Source of the DNA: Citrobacter freundii
GTDB lineage: Bacteria > Pseudomonadota > Gammaproteobacteria > Enterobacterales > Enterobacteriaceae
Reading direction: 5' to 3'
DNA: 64,000 nucleotides
NCBI RefSeq assembly: GCF_011077955.1
Contig: NZ_JAALBX010000008.1
Location: 172,151-236,150, forward strand
How positions within the stretch are numbered: the stretch's first letter is position 1; every line of letters starts with the position of its first letter. Made by a program: the position numbers and the translations under genes. This document shows, piece by piece, positions 48,190-57,236 of the stretch. The notes below the pieces were generated by a model, which worked only from the letters and a program-made list of their open reading frames with translations, did no database searches and was not told where the DNA came from.

Positions 48190-50112
48190 TTATGCCACAA
48201 AACGGTCCACTAACTCGGTCATCGCTTCGCTTTGCTGATCCAGATTCTGGCTTTCGGTCGCCGCCTGCGACACTAACGCGGCGTTTTGTTGCGTCACCTG
48301 CTCCAGTTGATTGAGCGCCATATGCACCTGGGAGACGCCGAGGGACTGCTCTTCAGCGGCCCGGGCGATATCACTGATGTAATCGCGCATCCGGTCGCTC
48401 TGTTCCGTGGCGAGCTGCAAGGCTTTGCCTGAAGCGTTAACCTGCTCGACCCCTTCGCCGATATTCGCCATATTCGCGCTCACCAGATCACGGATCTGAT
48501 TCGCTTCCCTGGCGCAACGTTGGGATAAATTACGCACCTCTGCGGCCACCACGGCAAATCCGCGACCCAGTTCGCCTGCGCGTGCGGCCTCAACCGACGC
48601 ATTCAGCGCAAGCAGGTTGGTCTGGAAAGAAATATCGTCAATGGATTTGATGATATTGGAGATTTGCTCGCTGGACGCGCGGATCGCTTCCATACTTTTG
48701 CTGGCCTGAGCCGCCACGTCGTTAGCCTGACTCACTTCTTTTTGCATTGCGAACGTGAGTTTTTCCGCCTCACGCGCGCTGTCTGCGGTCAGATTAATGG
48801 TGGTGGATATTTGCTCCATACTGGCCGCGGTTTCCACCAGCGACGCCGCTTGTTCATCGGTGCGCTGGGCCAGATTCTGGTTGCCGTCGGCAATATTGGT
48901 GCTGGCGCTACGCAGCACCGCCGCGCCGGATTTTATTTCGCTGACGATATGCTGAATATTCTCAATCGCATGGTTATACGCGCGGTTCAGCGCTGAAAGC
49001 TCATCGGTGCCGGGCACCGTCAGACGCCGGGTTAAATCGCCTTCCATTTCAGCAATTTCACGCAGTGTGCCCTTCAACTGGCGATGAATACTGCGCGCGA
49101 TGACAATGGCGATGGCCAGCGCAATCACAAACGCCGACAGGCTGATGGCGAGAAACCGTATCCATGTGGTGCGTGCGTCGCCCGCCAGGCGAGCAGCCGT
49201 CTTCAACAGGTTATTAGCGCTGGTATCTTCAAGGGATTTTAAGATATTGATGCGCTGGGTTTGAAGCTCAAACCAGGTGGTGGCCTTCACGCCAAAACCA
49301 CCGACATCGGCTTTTGCGATAGCCGCATCGCGCAGCGCCAGGGCGTCGGTGGCTTTGGGTTGCGCCAGCGCGGCGTTAAGCGCCTGAGCCTGCACCGGGG
49401 TTAAAAACAGACGCGCCGCATTAAGCCAGGCATCCTGTTTACCCACCACATTATTGAGACGCTGAAACTGGCCCGGCGCAAACTGGTCAGCGGAAAAAAT
49501 GTTAGATAACAAGGCGCGCTCAATACCGGCCTGTTCTTTGGCATTCAATAGACTGAAATAACCTGTTAACTGATTGGCAATTTCCCCGGACGGAGAAAGA
49601 TGACTGATATCAGAGACAATATTTAATAATGTTGTGACACAGGCGGTGTAATACGTCAGGGCATTATTGGTTTCTATAACCATATCGGTAATTTGCTGGC
49701 GCAAATTGTTTAACTGACGACGATCCTCTTCAAAACGGGAAAGCGCCTCGGCGACGTGACCGGCGAGAATATCCGGGTTAATTTCTTTTATGGCGCTATC
49801 AAATCGCGCTAAGGCTTTATCAGTTAACAGACGCTGCGCGGTAAGCTCATCGCGAAAACCCTGGCCTTTCGCCCCTAAATAACCTGAGCTCATTCCACGC
49901 TCTTTTTGCATTTCATGCACCACGTCACCGGCTTTAATGGCAAGCTGAGTCAGTGTTGCCATGTTCCCCATCTGACGTTCCGCTGAGATTCGCTCAGTAA
50001 TGCCGACGCCGCCCAACCATACCAACGCCAGTAACAACGGTAATAACGCGATGAATAATTTCATTTTCATCGAAATACGATATATCCATAACATAATATA
50101 TTTCCAAAACAA
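48190..50112 (-). CDS. methyl-accepting chemotaxis protein with NIT sensor domain
   Basis: Up to 640 residues. After a first membrane helix (LFIALLPLLLALVWLGGVGI) comes a long periplasmic nitrate/nitrite-sensing (NIT)-type helical domain, recognisable from MQKERGMSSGYLGAKG and the alternating helices to about residue 300. Then helix 2 (about 315-335), HAMP, and a signalling domain with [28 protein letters not shown] role in chemotaxis to or from nitrate or related anions is inferred from the NIT family. The exact start is uncertain because several ATGs (MFWKYIM..., MLWIYRIS, MKMKL) are in frame. A sigma-28-like promoter lies upstream. Confidence 0.87.
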   Translation of the reverse strand: MFWKYIMLWIYRISMKMKLFIALLPLLLALVWLGGVGITERISAERQMGNMATLTQLAIKAGDVVHEMQKERGMSSGYLGAKGQGFRDELTAQRLLTDKALARFDSAIKEINPDILAGHVAEALSRFEEDRRQLNNLRQQITDMVIETNNALTYYTACVTTLLNIVSDISHLSPSGEIANQLTGYFSLLNAKEQAGIERALLSNIFSADQFAPGQFQRLNNVVGKQDAWLNAARLFLTPVQAQALNAALAQPKATDALALRDAAIAKADVGGFGVKATTWFELQTQRINILKSLEDTSANNLLKTAARLAGDARTTWIRFLAISLSAFVIALAIAIVIARSIHRQLKGTLREIAEMEGDLTRRLTVPGTDELSALNRAYNHAIENIQHIVSEIKSGAAVLRSASTNIADGNQNLAQRTDEQAASLVETAASMEQISTTINLTADSAREAEKLTFAMQKEVSQANDVAAQASKSMEAIRASSEQISNIIKSIDDISFQTNLLALNASVEAARAGELGRGFAVVAAEVRNLSQRCAREANQIRDLVSANMANIGEGVEQVNASGKALQLATEQSDRMRDYISDIARAAEEQSLGVSQVHMALNQLEQVTQQNAALVSQAATESQNLDQQSEAMTELVDRFVA

Positions 50113-50131
50113 TGGCGGGTAGATATCATGC

Positions 50132-50159
50132 TTATCGGAATAAAGATTTATTTACTTTA
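50132..50159 (-). promoter_or_regulatory. Candidate sigma-28 promoter of the NIT chemoreceptor gene
   Basis: On the minus strand TAAAGTAA-N12-TCCGATAA: seven of eight at -10 and six of eight at -35, spacing one base longer than ideal, about 20-50 bases before the gene start. Confidence 0.6.
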
Positions 50160-50321
50160 GCGCTAATGGCGGGGTCATCGGAAATTCCGTTACATAGAAG
50201 AATCAGCATAACTATTTATGATTAATCTCATGATCGCGATTAATAAAAGGCGTAGTAATGCTTGCGCGAAGTAAAAAAGGTTATAAGGGAAATGAAACGA
50301 TGAAAAATAAAGGTGGTTTAC

Positions 50322-50343
50322 GCCTGGCGAAAATACGCCAGGC
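50322..50343 (-). terminator. Hairpin downstream of ybdK
   Basis: Perfect 8-bp stem GCCTGGCG / CGCCAGGC with loop AAAATA, 14 bases after the ybdK stop. The T run is weak, so efficiency is uncertain. Confidence 0.5.
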
Positions 50344-50356
50344 TTAAAATTCGTCT

Positions 50357-51478
50357 TTACAGCGGGGCTGCCCAGATTTCCGTCATCCGTTTAACCATTT
50401 CAGATAACACGCCGCCGTTGGCGATAAATTCGCGCATCAGTTTAGCGTCACTGTGATCGGTGCGAACAATCTGTTCGATATCGTGCAGGGCGCTCTCGGC
50501 GTTAAGTTTTTGCGCATAGGGCGCGAGTTTTGGCAGATGGTGCAAAATGTCTTCGGCGATGGAGCAGTGATCGTCGGTCCGTACATCGCTCAATGTGCCT
50601 TTTAACCCGTAGCGGCAGGCCTGGAACCGATTAAAGCGATACAGTAAATAATCATCGCGCATCGGCGTAAACGGGCGCTCTTCCAGTAACCAGTTGGCGA
50701 GCACTTGCAGGAACCCGGCGACATTGACCGCGCGCGACAAACTCAGGGGCGTATCCATGACGCGAACCTCAACGGTGCCGAAACTGGGGCTGGGGCGAAT
50801 ATCCCAGTGCAAATCTTTAATCGATTCAATAATGCGGCTGCGTTCCAGGTGCTGGTACATGGATTCAAACTGCTGCCAGTTTTCGACAAACGGCGCGGGG
50901 CCGTTATCAGGGAAGGCGGAGAAAATATTAAGCCGCGATGAGGAGAACTGCGTATCAGTACCCTGAATCCAGGGCGATGACGCGCACAGCGCAATCACAT
51001 GCGGCACAAACCGCGACAACCCATGCATTAAGTAGATAGCGTCATCCCCGTTGCGACACCCAATATGCACATGTTGACCAAATACCGTCGCTTGCTGCAT
51101 CAGATAACCGAAGCTTTCAAGCGTGCGGGTATAACGTTCGCTTTTGCAAATTTCCTGGCGTTGCCATTTTTGATATGGGTGGGTACCGCCACCGCACACC
51201 GCCAGATGATGACGCCCCGCTGTGGCTAAAATCACTTGTTGCAGAGCGGAAAACTGGCTGCTTGCCTGATGAATGTCTTTACACACGCCGGTGGCGATTT
51301 CCAGCATACTTTCGGTGATATCGTGCTTTACCTCGCCTGCGCTTATCTGCCCGGATATTTCATCAATAAGCAGGCTTGAGTCCTGACTCAAATCCCAACC
51401 CGGCGGCGTGACGACCTGCAATTCAAGTTCAATACCCAGCGTATAAGGGTCGGAAGCGGTAAAAGGCGTTAGGGGCAT
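50357..51478 (-). CDS. ybdK: YbdK carboxylate-amine ligase
   Basis: 373 residues, the full family length. Blocks such as [11 protein letters not shown] (about residue 13), [13 protein letters not shown] and FGQHVHIGC are typical of the glutamate-cysteine ligase 2 group to which E. coli YbdK belongs; the E. coli protein has weak gamma-glutamylcysteine ligase activity and an unclear physiological role. Its place beside ybdJ and entD in E. coli is kept here apart from inserted genes. Confidence 0.92.
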   Translation of the reverse strand: MPLTPFTASDPYTLGIELELQVVTPPGWDLSQDSSLLIDEISGQISAGEVKHDITESMLEIATGVCKDIHQASSQFSALQQVILATAGRHHLAVCGGGTHPYQKWQRQEICKSERYTRTLESFGYLMQQATVFGQHVHIGCRNGDDAIYLMHGLSRFVPHVIALCASSPWIQGTDTQFSSSRLNIFSAFPDNGPAPFVENWQQFESMYQHLERSRIIESIKDLHWDIRPSPSFGTVEVRVMDTPLSLSRAVNVAGFLQVLANWLLEERPFTPMRDDYLLYRFNRFQACRYGLKGTLSDVRTDDHCSIAEDILHHLPKLAPYAQKLNAESALHDIEQIVRTDHSDAKLMREFIANGGVLSEMVKRMTEIWAAPL

Positions 51479-51668
51479 AATGGCTCACTTGTTAAGGCGT
51501 TAGTCATGGAAAGTATAGCCATTAGGGTAGAGGTAACTGAGAAAAGACAACTCTGAAAGTTGCTTTTTCTAAGCCTGGTAATTTTGCATGGGGGTTGGGT
51601 TTTTGTTGAGCTAACCTGGGTATGATGACTGCTCTGACGTTCCCACTCTCCAGTAACAGGAGGAGTAT

Positions 51669-52376
51669 ATGCCCGACCTCAACCCTTACGGTCAACCTGT
51701 CGGCGACAGGGTTCCCGGATGGGACGGCGCTGCGCAATTATCTCATGCGCCGCTACAAGGACGATTTTGTCGCCTGGAGGCGCTCAATGCCGACAGGCAC
51801 AGCGATGATTTATTTCTCGCCTATCAGAAAGCCGAAGATGACCGCGACTGGACATGGCTTGGCGCGGCGCGCCCGGACACCCGGCAGGCCACCTGGCACT
51901 GGGTGCAGAGCAAGGTGACTGACGAGACGTTAATCCCCTGGGCCGTCATCGACCAGACCAGCGGACGGGCGGTAGGCGTGGTGTGCTTTATGCGTATCGA
52001 TCGTCCCAACGGCGTCGTGGAAATCGGCCATGTGACCTGGTCGCCCGCGATGAAGCGCTCGCCCATGAGTACCGAAGCGCAATGGCTGCTGCTCAATGCC
52101 GCTTTTGCCGCCGGGTATCGCCGTGTGGAGTGGAAATGCGATTCACTGAATGCCGCGTCCCGCGCGGCGGCGCAACGGCTAGGGTTTACCTATGAAGGCC
52201 GGTTTCGTCAGGCAATGGTCCGACAAGGCCGCAATCGCGATACCGACTGGTTTTCCCTGCTGGACGGCGAGTGGCCTGCCATTAATGACGCGTTAACGCG
52301 CTGGCTGGCGGCGGATAATTATGATGCTGACGGCAGGCAAATAAAGCGCCTCGGTGAGTTAATGAAAAGGGAATGA
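51669..52376 (+). CDS. GNAT family N-acetyltransferase
   Basis: 235 residues of the RimJ/RimL-type GNAT fold: LSHAPLQGRFCRLEALN near the N-terminus, VEIGHVTWSPAMKRSPMSTEA as acetyl-CoA-binding strand region, and NAASRAAAQRLGFTYEGRFRQAM, which corresponds to the last GNAT motif. It transfers an acetyl group to a protein or small-molecule amine of unknown identity. A strong AGGAGGAGTAT ribosome-binding site precedes the ATG. Confidence 0.88.
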   Translation: MPDLNPYGQPVGDRVPGWDGAAQLSHAPLQGRFCRLEALNADRHSDDLFLAYQKAEDDRDWTWLGAARPDTRQATWHWVQSKVTDETLIPWAVIDQTSGRAVGVVCFMRIDRPNGVVEIGHVTWSPAMKRSPMSTEAQWLLLNAAFAAGYRRVEWKCDSLNAASRAAAQRLGFTYEGRFRQAMVRQGRNRDTDWFSLLDGEWPAINDALTRWLAADNYDADGRQIKRLGELMKRE

Positions 52377-52387
52377 AGCAGCAAGCA

Positions 52388-52416
52388 CCCCGTATCCGAA
52401 GACAGCGGATACGGGG
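52388..52416. terminator. Hairpin between convergent GNAT and peptidase genes
   Basis: Perfect 11-bp stem CCCCGTATCCG / CGGATACGGGG with a 7-base loop in the 47-base gap. There is no long T run; an AT-rich sequence follows on the right. Confidence 0.6.
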
Positions 52417-52423
52417 AAATTAA

Positions 52424-53536
52424 TTACAACATACTAACGACGCGCCTGAGCAGGCGGATCCGCGGCTCAATCGAGGCGATTTCCAGATATTCTTCAGGGC
52501 TGTGAAAACCCGCACCGACCGGGCCAAAACCATCCAGCGTCGGGATGCCAAGCGCGGCGATAAAGTTGGCATCGCTGCCGCCGCCCACGGCTTTCCAGCT
52601 AATCGCCACGTTTTCAAACTCCCCCGCGCGCTCAACAATTGCCATCAACGCCCGGGTTTGCGCGCTGACTGCCATCGCCGGTTTGTGATTGCGACGGGTA
52701 ATGGTTGTGGTGACACCTTCCATAAACCTTTGCTGGCAAAGCGCAAGCAGGGCGTTGTGCACCCGTTCGTCCTCACTGTTTTCCCAAAAGCGTAAATCAA
52801 CCTCCGCCTTCGCCCAGGAGGCGACAATATTGGCCGCATCGCCGCCGCTGACGACGCCGACGTTTAACGTGGTGCCGCGTTCAGGATCGGCAAGCTGGTT
52901 AATCGCAAGAATGCTGTGCGCAAGGGCTGCGATCGCCGAGCGGCCTTTCTCCGGATCGTTACCCGCGTGGGCGGCGACACCGCTGAATGTGAGTTCGTAG
53001 CTGGCGAGGCCTTTACGGGCATTGACCAGCGAACCGTCGGCGCGCGCGGCTTCGCAGACCAGTACATAGCGTGAGCGTTCAGCAAGCTCGGCCAACCACT
53101 GACGCGAATGCACTGAACCGGTTTCTTCATCCGGGTTCATGGCAATGCCTATCGACAGACGCTGAAGATCGCTTTTCGCCATGCCGCGCATCGCCCAAAG
53201 AATATTGAGCAAGCCACTTTTCATATCCGATGAGCCGGGGCCGTAGATCCGCGTATCGTCCTGGCGCATTGGGCGCTGCGCGACGGTACCCGCCGGGAAG
53301 ACGGTATCCAGATGGCCTACCAGCAATACGTCAAAATGCGTCGCGTGAGGTTTATTGGTGACCAGTACGCCTGGCCCGACTGACGCGCCGAGGTCAATTT
53401 TCTTACCCTGCCAGCCTGCTTTTTCCCACAGCGACAGGAGAATGTCGGCAACCTCTGCAACGCCTGTCAGCGTCCCGGTGCCGCAATCAATGTTAACCAA
53501 TTGACGCAGCTCTTCAGTCCACACGTTTAAATCCAT
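52424..53536 (-). CDS. M20 family metallopeptidase (glutamate carboxypeptidase-like)
   Basis: 370 residues. Zinc-ligand motifs in order: GHLDTVFPAGT (His, Asp), the bridging Asp in GPGSSDMKSG, NPDEETGS (catalytic Glu and ligand Glu) and a late His in GAGFHSPEEY; the dimerisation domain lies between. Members such as CPG2 cleave C-terminal glutamate from folates or peptides. Substrate not known. Directly upstream lies a degraded permease fragment, perhaps once its transport partner. Confidence 0.9.
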   Translation of the reverse strand: MDLNVWTEELRQLVNIDCGTGTLTGVAEVADILLSLWEKAGWQGKKIDLGASVGPGVLVTNKPHATHFDVLLVGHLDTVFPAGTVAQRPMRQDDTRIYGPGSSDMKSGLLNILWAMRGMAKSDLQRLSIGIAMNPDEETGSVHSRQWLAELAERSRYVLVCEAARADGSLVNARKGLASYELTFSGVAAHAGNDPEKGRSAIAALAHSILAINQLADPERGTTLNVGVVSGGDAANIVASWAKAEVDLRFWENSEDERVHNALLALCQQRFMEGVTTTITRRNHKPAMAVSAQTRALMAIVERAGEFENVAISWKAVGGGSDANFIAALGIPTLDGFGPVGAGFHSPEEYLEIASIEPRIRLLRRVVSML

Positions 53537-53889
53537 TCGTCACTCCTTAGCTAACCACACGCATAAACAGCATGACGATAAATGCCTCGCTCGCACTGGA
53601 GGCAAACCGTGGCGGAATACGTTTAGCGCAGGTGCCAATAACACAATAAATGCGCCCGAGAAGGTGACCTGCGAGCCCATTAAATACATAGCCGGCGCGG
53701 CGGTTTAGCGGATCGTCGCTACCCGTTGCTCTTTGTTGTGACGACACGCGAAAACCATGCCGCCGTATCATCACTGCGAGGGCATCAGGATAAAATGACC
53801 ATAATCATCTATTTTGTGTGGATAATGGATTTAATGCTGGTTATGTGAAGAGGCGCATTAAGGGTAACTGGCTGGAAAATTTTGCGTTT
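53537..53889. other. Region between the peptidase and entD genes
   Basis: 353 bases with no intact gene. About 53549-53775 looks like the remnant of a membrane protein (separate entry). The rest, 53776-53889, is AT-rich with no recognised signal. Confidence 0.5.
53549..53775 (-). pseudogene. Possible remnant of a permease gene
   Basis: Different minus-strand frames give pieces that look like membrane-protein sequence: MYLMGSQVTFSGAFIVLLAPALNVF in one frame and SASEAFIVMLFMRVVS in another. This suggests a transporter C-terminus broken by frameshifts and lacking its 5' part. It sits a few bases before the peptidase gene, in the place where a substrate importer would be expected. The family is not identified. 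Confidence 0.3.
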
Positions 53890-54591
53890 TTAGCGATCGG
53901 CCTGATTTTGCGCTGGTAGCGAATCGTCGAAATCAACAAGCGTTATTACCCCATCCTGAAAATAACGGTAACGGAGCGTGAATGAAGAGCGGGCCGGGAA
54001 GGGGCCAAGCGGGCAGGTTAGCTCAAGCGTCAGGTTTTCATCCGTGAGCGCAACGATGCGGGCGCACTCAAAACCAAACCAGTTTTGCACGGCTGGAAAC
54101 AGCGCTTTAAACAGGCTTTCTTTGGCGGAAAACACCAGACTTAGCGCCCGATAAAAAGGCAGCGAACGGGTCGCCAGCCATGCCCGCTCAGGGCCATATA
54201 ACACCCCATCGGCAAGCTTTTGGGCATCGTTTTCACCAAGGAACGGCTGGTAATCAATCCCAAGGCTTGAAAAGCCCACTCCGCTGGGTTTTGCCACTGC
54301 CAGCGCCAGATTGCCCGCATGGGTAATGCTGCCGGTAAAGCCTTGCGGCCAAAGCGGTTCCCGGTGCGCGCCCGTTCCCGGCGGGGTAGCAGGGCCTTTT
54401 GCGTGGCGCAGGGCATGGACTGCCGCTATCCGCCCGGCAAGGTGTTCTGCTTTACGCGACAGGACTGCTCTGGCAAGCGTGTGATGATGCGGCAGCCACA
54501 AGAGATCCTGCTCGGCAACACTCTCTGGCGCAAAGCGCAGGCAAAACAGCGTGCGGTTGCCAACAACTAACGTGGATAGCGTGGTTTGCAT
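53890..54591 (-). CDS. entD: Enterobactin synthase phosphopantetheinyl transferase EntD
   Basis: 233 residues from the ATG at 54591, which has CAGGAAACG directly before it; an upstream ATG (54642) would add 17 residues. The enzyme adds 4'-phosphopantetheine to the carrier domains of EntB and EntF. The signature FSAKESLFKALF is intact. In the metal-binding motif, usually GIDIE, the sequence is GIDYQ: the Asp is kept but the second acidic residue is Gln. The upstream part SRKAEHLAGRIAAVHAL is as in other Sfp-type transferases. It is next to fepA, as in E. coli. Confidence 0.92.
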   Translation of the reverse strand: MQTTLSTLVVGNRTLFCLRFAPESVAEQDLLWLPHHHTLARAVLSRKAEHLAGRIAAVHALRHAKGPATPPGTGAHREPLWPQGFTGSITHAGNLALAVAKPSGVGFSSLGIDYQPFLGENDAQKLADGVLYGPERAWLATRSLPFYRALSLVFSAKESLFKALFPAVQNWFGFECARIVALTDENLTLELTCPLGPFPARSSFTLRYRYFQDGVITLVDFDDSLPAQNQADR

Positions 54592-54660
54592 CGTTTCCTG
54601 AGTGGGTAACCGGTTAGGTTCTGCGGCCTCACCGGCATTCACCGCGATCGCGGCTTGAGT

Positions 54661-54691
54661 AAAACCAAAAAAAGGGGAACCCAGGTTCCCC
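54661..54691 (-). terminator. Terminator of fepA
   Basis: On the minus strand GGGGAACC-TG-GGTTCCCC followed by a run of T residues, 20 bases after the fepA stop. Confidence 0.88.
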
Positions 54692-54710
54692 TTATCCGTA
54701 AAGCATACAA

Positions 54711-56981
54711 TCAGAAGTGGGTGTTAACACTCACGAAATAGGTGCGGCCTGGTTCGTTATAAGTCGCCGCGCCAGCCCCGTTCATCCACGACGGTGGAAC
54801 TGCCGTGGCGTTACCGGTACCCTGGGCATTGCCCGCGCGCCACTGACGTTTGTCGAACAGGTTATCGATACCTGCGGTGAAGCTGACATTCTTGGTGGCA
54901 TCCCAGGTGCCGCTCACGCCGACGATGCTGTAAGGGCTGACTTCAGTGTCGTCAGGCGAGCTTACCGGTTGGCCCTTATAGTTATATTTCTTCGGTTTTT
55001 GACGACCGTACCAGGTGAGGGTGCTCTGTAAGGAGAGATCCTCGCGAACCTGCCAACCTAACGTAGAGTTGAGCGTAAATTCAGGAATGATAGACAGACG
55101 ATCGCCCGTGGTTATGTTTTTACTTTCCAGCATCCAGGTGAGGTTGTTGCTCCACTGAATGGTCTCGGTCACCGGTACGTTCAGCGTGCCTTCCAGCCCT
55201 TCAACTACCGCTTTCGGTACGTTTTCCCACTGATAGATATCGGTACGGTTTCTGCCGTTCGCTGTCCTGCCGACCGGCGAATAACCCGCTTCAATTTTGT
55301 CGCGATAATCGTTACGGAACCAGGTCACACCCGCCAGCCAGCTTTCATGGCGGTATTCGAGACCAATCTCTTTGTTGATACTGGTTTCCGCGCTCAGATT
55401 GTCATTACCCATCATGTAACACGCGCCAGCGCTTGCGTAGCAACCCTGACCGCGACTGTAGAGAATGTAGTTCGGGTTGGTCTGATAGAGGCCTGGCGCT
55501 TTGTAGGCGCGGGCGATGCCCATTTTCAGGGTGATATCTTCGGTCAGCCCCTGAGAGAGGTTAAGCGCCGGGCTCCAGTTGTTGCCGGAAACCGTGTGAT
55601 GATCAAAACGCAGGCCTGGCGTCAGCATGGTGCTGTCGGTCAGTTCCATGTTGTTTTCCGCAAACAGCGAGAAAATTTCCGCGCTGGCATACGGGTCGCG
55701 ATTCGTACTGCTCACCCCGGGAATGGCGCCGCCTTCGGTCAACGACTGGGTATTCGAGGCGCGGTCTTTCATCCGCTGTTGGGTCCATTCAGTGCCAAGC
55801 GTCAGCGTTTGGTTAACCAGCACATCAAGCGGCAAATTAACTTCGCTGTGCAGCGTCACATCACTCAAATCGATATCTGATTTCAGCGCGTTGGAGAAAA
55901 TGCCTTCGGTGCCGCCCGCCAGCCCTTCGTTCGTGCGCGAGTTACGGGTTTTTTCGTACTGCGCCCAGGTGCTGGACGTCACGCCATTATCCCAACCGCC
56001 GTTCCAGGTAACCGAATAATCCTGACGATACAGTCGGTTAGTTTCCTTCCCGTAATTGCTTTTCACCAGCGCGTTGGTGTTGGTGTTTTGAGTATCGCCC
56101 GCGTACAGGTTGCCCTGACGTCCGTAACCCGCTTCAAACTCAAGCGACTGCTGCGGCGCAAATTCCCAGCGCAGCTGGCCGTTAACGTCTTTGTCTTTTA
56201 CGCCCTCACGTCCGGCAGGCAACGTGTTGGCGTAGGTGCCGGTACGCAGCGACTGATGGCCTTCGTTAATATCCCACGCATCGGCCTGGGTTTTATCCAG
56301 ATTGCCATACAAACGGAAGCTCACGCTGTCGCCAAGCGGGCCGGTCAGGCTGAAGTTGGTGCGCTTAGTCGAGCCTTCTTCTTTGTGCTGCGGCGCGTTC
56401 AGATAAGTATCCCATGTGCCGTGCCATTCGTTACTGCTGCGTTTGGTGATGATGTTCACCACACCTCCCGCCGCGCCATCGCCGTAGCGCGCCGCTGCCG
56501 GGCCACGCAGCACTTCAATGCGTTCAACCATTTCCGGCGGCACCCAGGCGGTATCGCCTCGGGTATCACGCTCGCCGCGCCAGCCCTGGCGTACCGAATT
56601 ACGGCTGCTCACGGGTTTGCCATCAATCAGGATCAGCGTGTTTTCCGGGCCCATACCGCGAATATCAATCTGACGATTGTTGCCACGCTGGCCGCTGGTG
56701 GAGTTGCCGGTCAGGTTAACGCCCGGCATGGTGCGGATAATTTCAGACAGATCGCGCGCGGGCGGATTTTTACGAATCTCTTCTGCGGTGATGGTCGAGA
56801 CGCCGGGCGCCTGCAAATTCTGTTCGGCGGCGGTAACGACCATGGTGTCTTCACCGGCGGCGGAAGATGCTTTTTCGCCGTCAGTGGGGGCCGTTGTACC
56901 GGCTGCCAGAACCGGCATTGCCGCGCCGTAGATCCCCAGATTGATTAACATGGCCAGGGAGTAATGGATTTTTTTATTCAT
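54711..56981 (-). CDS. fepA: Ferric enterobactin outer-membrane receptor FepA
   Basis: 756 residues. Signal peptide to about residue 26 (MPVLAAGTTA), TonB box DTMVVTAAEQ, plug domain (IRTMPGVNLTGNSTSGQRGN...IDIRGMGPENTLILIDGKPV) and a 22-strand barrel ending in FVSVNTHF with the C-terminal Phe needed for outer-membrane insertion. It imports ferric enterobactin with TonB-ExbBD. Divergent from fes across a Fur-type region, the same arrangement as in E. coli. Confidence 0.96.
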   Translation of the reverse strand: MNKKIHYSLAMLINLGIYGAAMPVLAAGTTAPTDGEKASSAAGEDTMVVTAAEQNLQAPGVSTITAEEIRKNPPARDLSEIIRTMPGVNLTGNSTSGQRGNNRQIDIRGMGPENTLILIDGKPVSSRNSVRQGWRGERDTRGDTAWVPPEMVERIEVLRGPAAARYGDGAAGGVVNIITKRSSNEWHGTWDTYLNAPQHKEEGSTKRTNFSLTGPLGDSVSFRLYGNLDKTQADAWDINEGHQSLRTGTYANTLPAGREGVKDKDVNGQLRWEFAPQQSLEFEAGYGRQGNLYAGDTQNTNTNALVKSNYGKETNRLYRQDYSVTWNGGWDNGVTSSTWAQYEKTRNSRTNEGLAGGTEGIFSNALKSDIDLSDVTLHSEVNLPLDVLVNQTLTLGTEWTQQRMKDRASNTQSLTEGGAIPGVSSTNRDPYASAEIFSLFAENNMELTDSTMLTPGLRFDHHTVSGNNWSPALNLSQGLTEDITLKMGIARAYKAPGLYQTNPNYILYSRGQGCYASAGACYMMGNDNLSAETSINKEIGLEYRHESWLAGVTWFRNDYRDKIEAGYSPVGRTANGRNRTDIYQWENVPKAVVEGLEGTLNVPVTETIQWSNNLTWMLESKNITTGDRLSIIPEFTLNSTLGWQVREDLSLQSTLTWYGRQKPKKYNYKGQPVSSPDDTEVSPYSIVGVSGTWDATKNVSFTAGIDNLFDKRQWRAGNAQGTGNATAVPPSWMNGAGAATYNEPGRTYFVSVNTHF

Positions 56982-57169
56982 TTTTTTGCCTGCTTTTCTA
57001 CTGCTGCATCTCGCTTAATCCATGCCAGGGGCGGAGAGCAGCATGATGTCGTCTGACGATGAGTTTGACGTCCCAGGTGTGTCTGGAAGGGTAACGTCAG
57101 ACGGTTGTACGAAAACAACGGGTTAGTGCGCATGCCATAGCGCGCCATAACGCTATTGCAAATACGAAT

Positions 57170-57188
57170 AATTATCAATAATATTATC
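57170..57188. promoter_or_regulatory. Fur box between fepA and fes
   Basis: AATTATCAATAATATTATC matches the 19-bp Fur consensus at 12 positions, within a longer run of TATC/GATA-like hexamers (57161-57190). It lies in the 255-base divergent region, where E. coli also has its Fur-controlled fepA-fes promoters. Confidence 0.65.
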
Positions 57189-57236
57189 AAACATTTCTTA
57201 CGGTAATTTTCAAATACCAGTTAATTCATAAGGTTA

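Noticed and set aside
56088..56948. 286-residue plus-strand ORF inside fepA
   Set aside because: Antisense shadow of a clearly real outer-membrane receptor gene.
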